From: Candidatus Eiseniibacteriota bacterium
Lineage (GTDB): Bacteria; Joyebacterota; Joyebacteria; Joyebacterales; Joyebacteraceae
Assembly: GCA_030610515.1 (NCBI GenBank)
Contig: JAUWRQ010000119.1
Coordinates: forward strand, 1-5,264
Direction of reading: 5' to 3'
Length of the DNA stretch: 5,264 nucleotides
Shown here: positions 5,264 through 5,264 of the stretch, one piece after another
Numbering within the stretch: the first letter of the stretch is position 1
Layout of the letters: each line of letters begins with the position of its first letter
Notes under the pieces: model-generated
The model's input: only the letters and a program-made list of their open reading frames with translations
Databases searched by the model: none
Told to the model about the DNA's origin: nothing
Made by a program: the position numbers and the translations under genes

Positions 5264-5264
5264 G

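Noticed and set aside
1..5264. tRNA, rRNA, CRISPR array, insertion sequence, toxin-antitoxin or phage-defence genes
   Set aside because: No clover-leaf or rRNA segments, spaced direct repeats, transposase motifs or defence-type domains were seen on either strand.

Overview
The window is GC-rich bacterial DNA and carries two gene sets that converge near position 1100. Shine-Dalgarno sequences are clear (AAGGAGGAG at 399-407; GGAGGTGA on the minus strand at 4998-5005), so this organism initiates translation conventionally. Two minus-strand genes end in FlgD-Ig / type IX secretion-like tails (N-P-[FW]-x-P ... W-D-G-T ... S-G-V-Y-F ... R-K-T-V-L). A DUF2089 regulator sits next to a SHOCT-like protein. 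Together these suggest an uncultivated FCB-group lineage (Eisenbacteria, Krumholzibacteriota, Latescibacterota or similar), but the phylum is inferred only from gene style.

Plus strand, 1-1052: the C-terminal 90 codons of a DUF2089-type helix-turn-helix protein, then a 213-aa protein with an N-terminal SHOCT-like helical pair, a beta-rich core and an unusual charge-segregated helical insertion. A 12-bp-stem hairpin at 1075-1105 closes this set. It also lies just beyond the end of the opposing gene set, and its T-tract favours the minus strand.

Minus strand, read from right to left: the last 85 codons of a secreted protein ending in a FlgD-Ig-like tail (5006-5263); 12 bp later, a secreted multidomain protein with a signal peptide (start 4993). 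That second protein is broken by a one-base frameshift in a 7-G tract (3808-3814), which separates it from its own FlgD-Ig tail (3427-3771). With six Gs it would be one 521-aa protein. Next comes an intergenic region of about 150 bp rich in dyads, then two class I SAM-dependent methyltransferases whose stop and start codons abut (GTG start at 3275; 373 aa and 222 aa), then a small FmdB-type zinc-ribbon protein (1153-1347).

The two secreted-protein genes look like one transcription unit exporting cell-surface or extracellular proteins. The two methyltransferases are translationally coupled and probably act together, but their substrate cannot be read from the sequence. I see no RNA genes, CRISPR array, insertion sequence or recognisable defence or mobile system. 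The most noteworthy items are the homopolymer frameshift, the charge-segregated insertion in the SHOCT-like protein, and the tandem tail-bearing secreted proteins.
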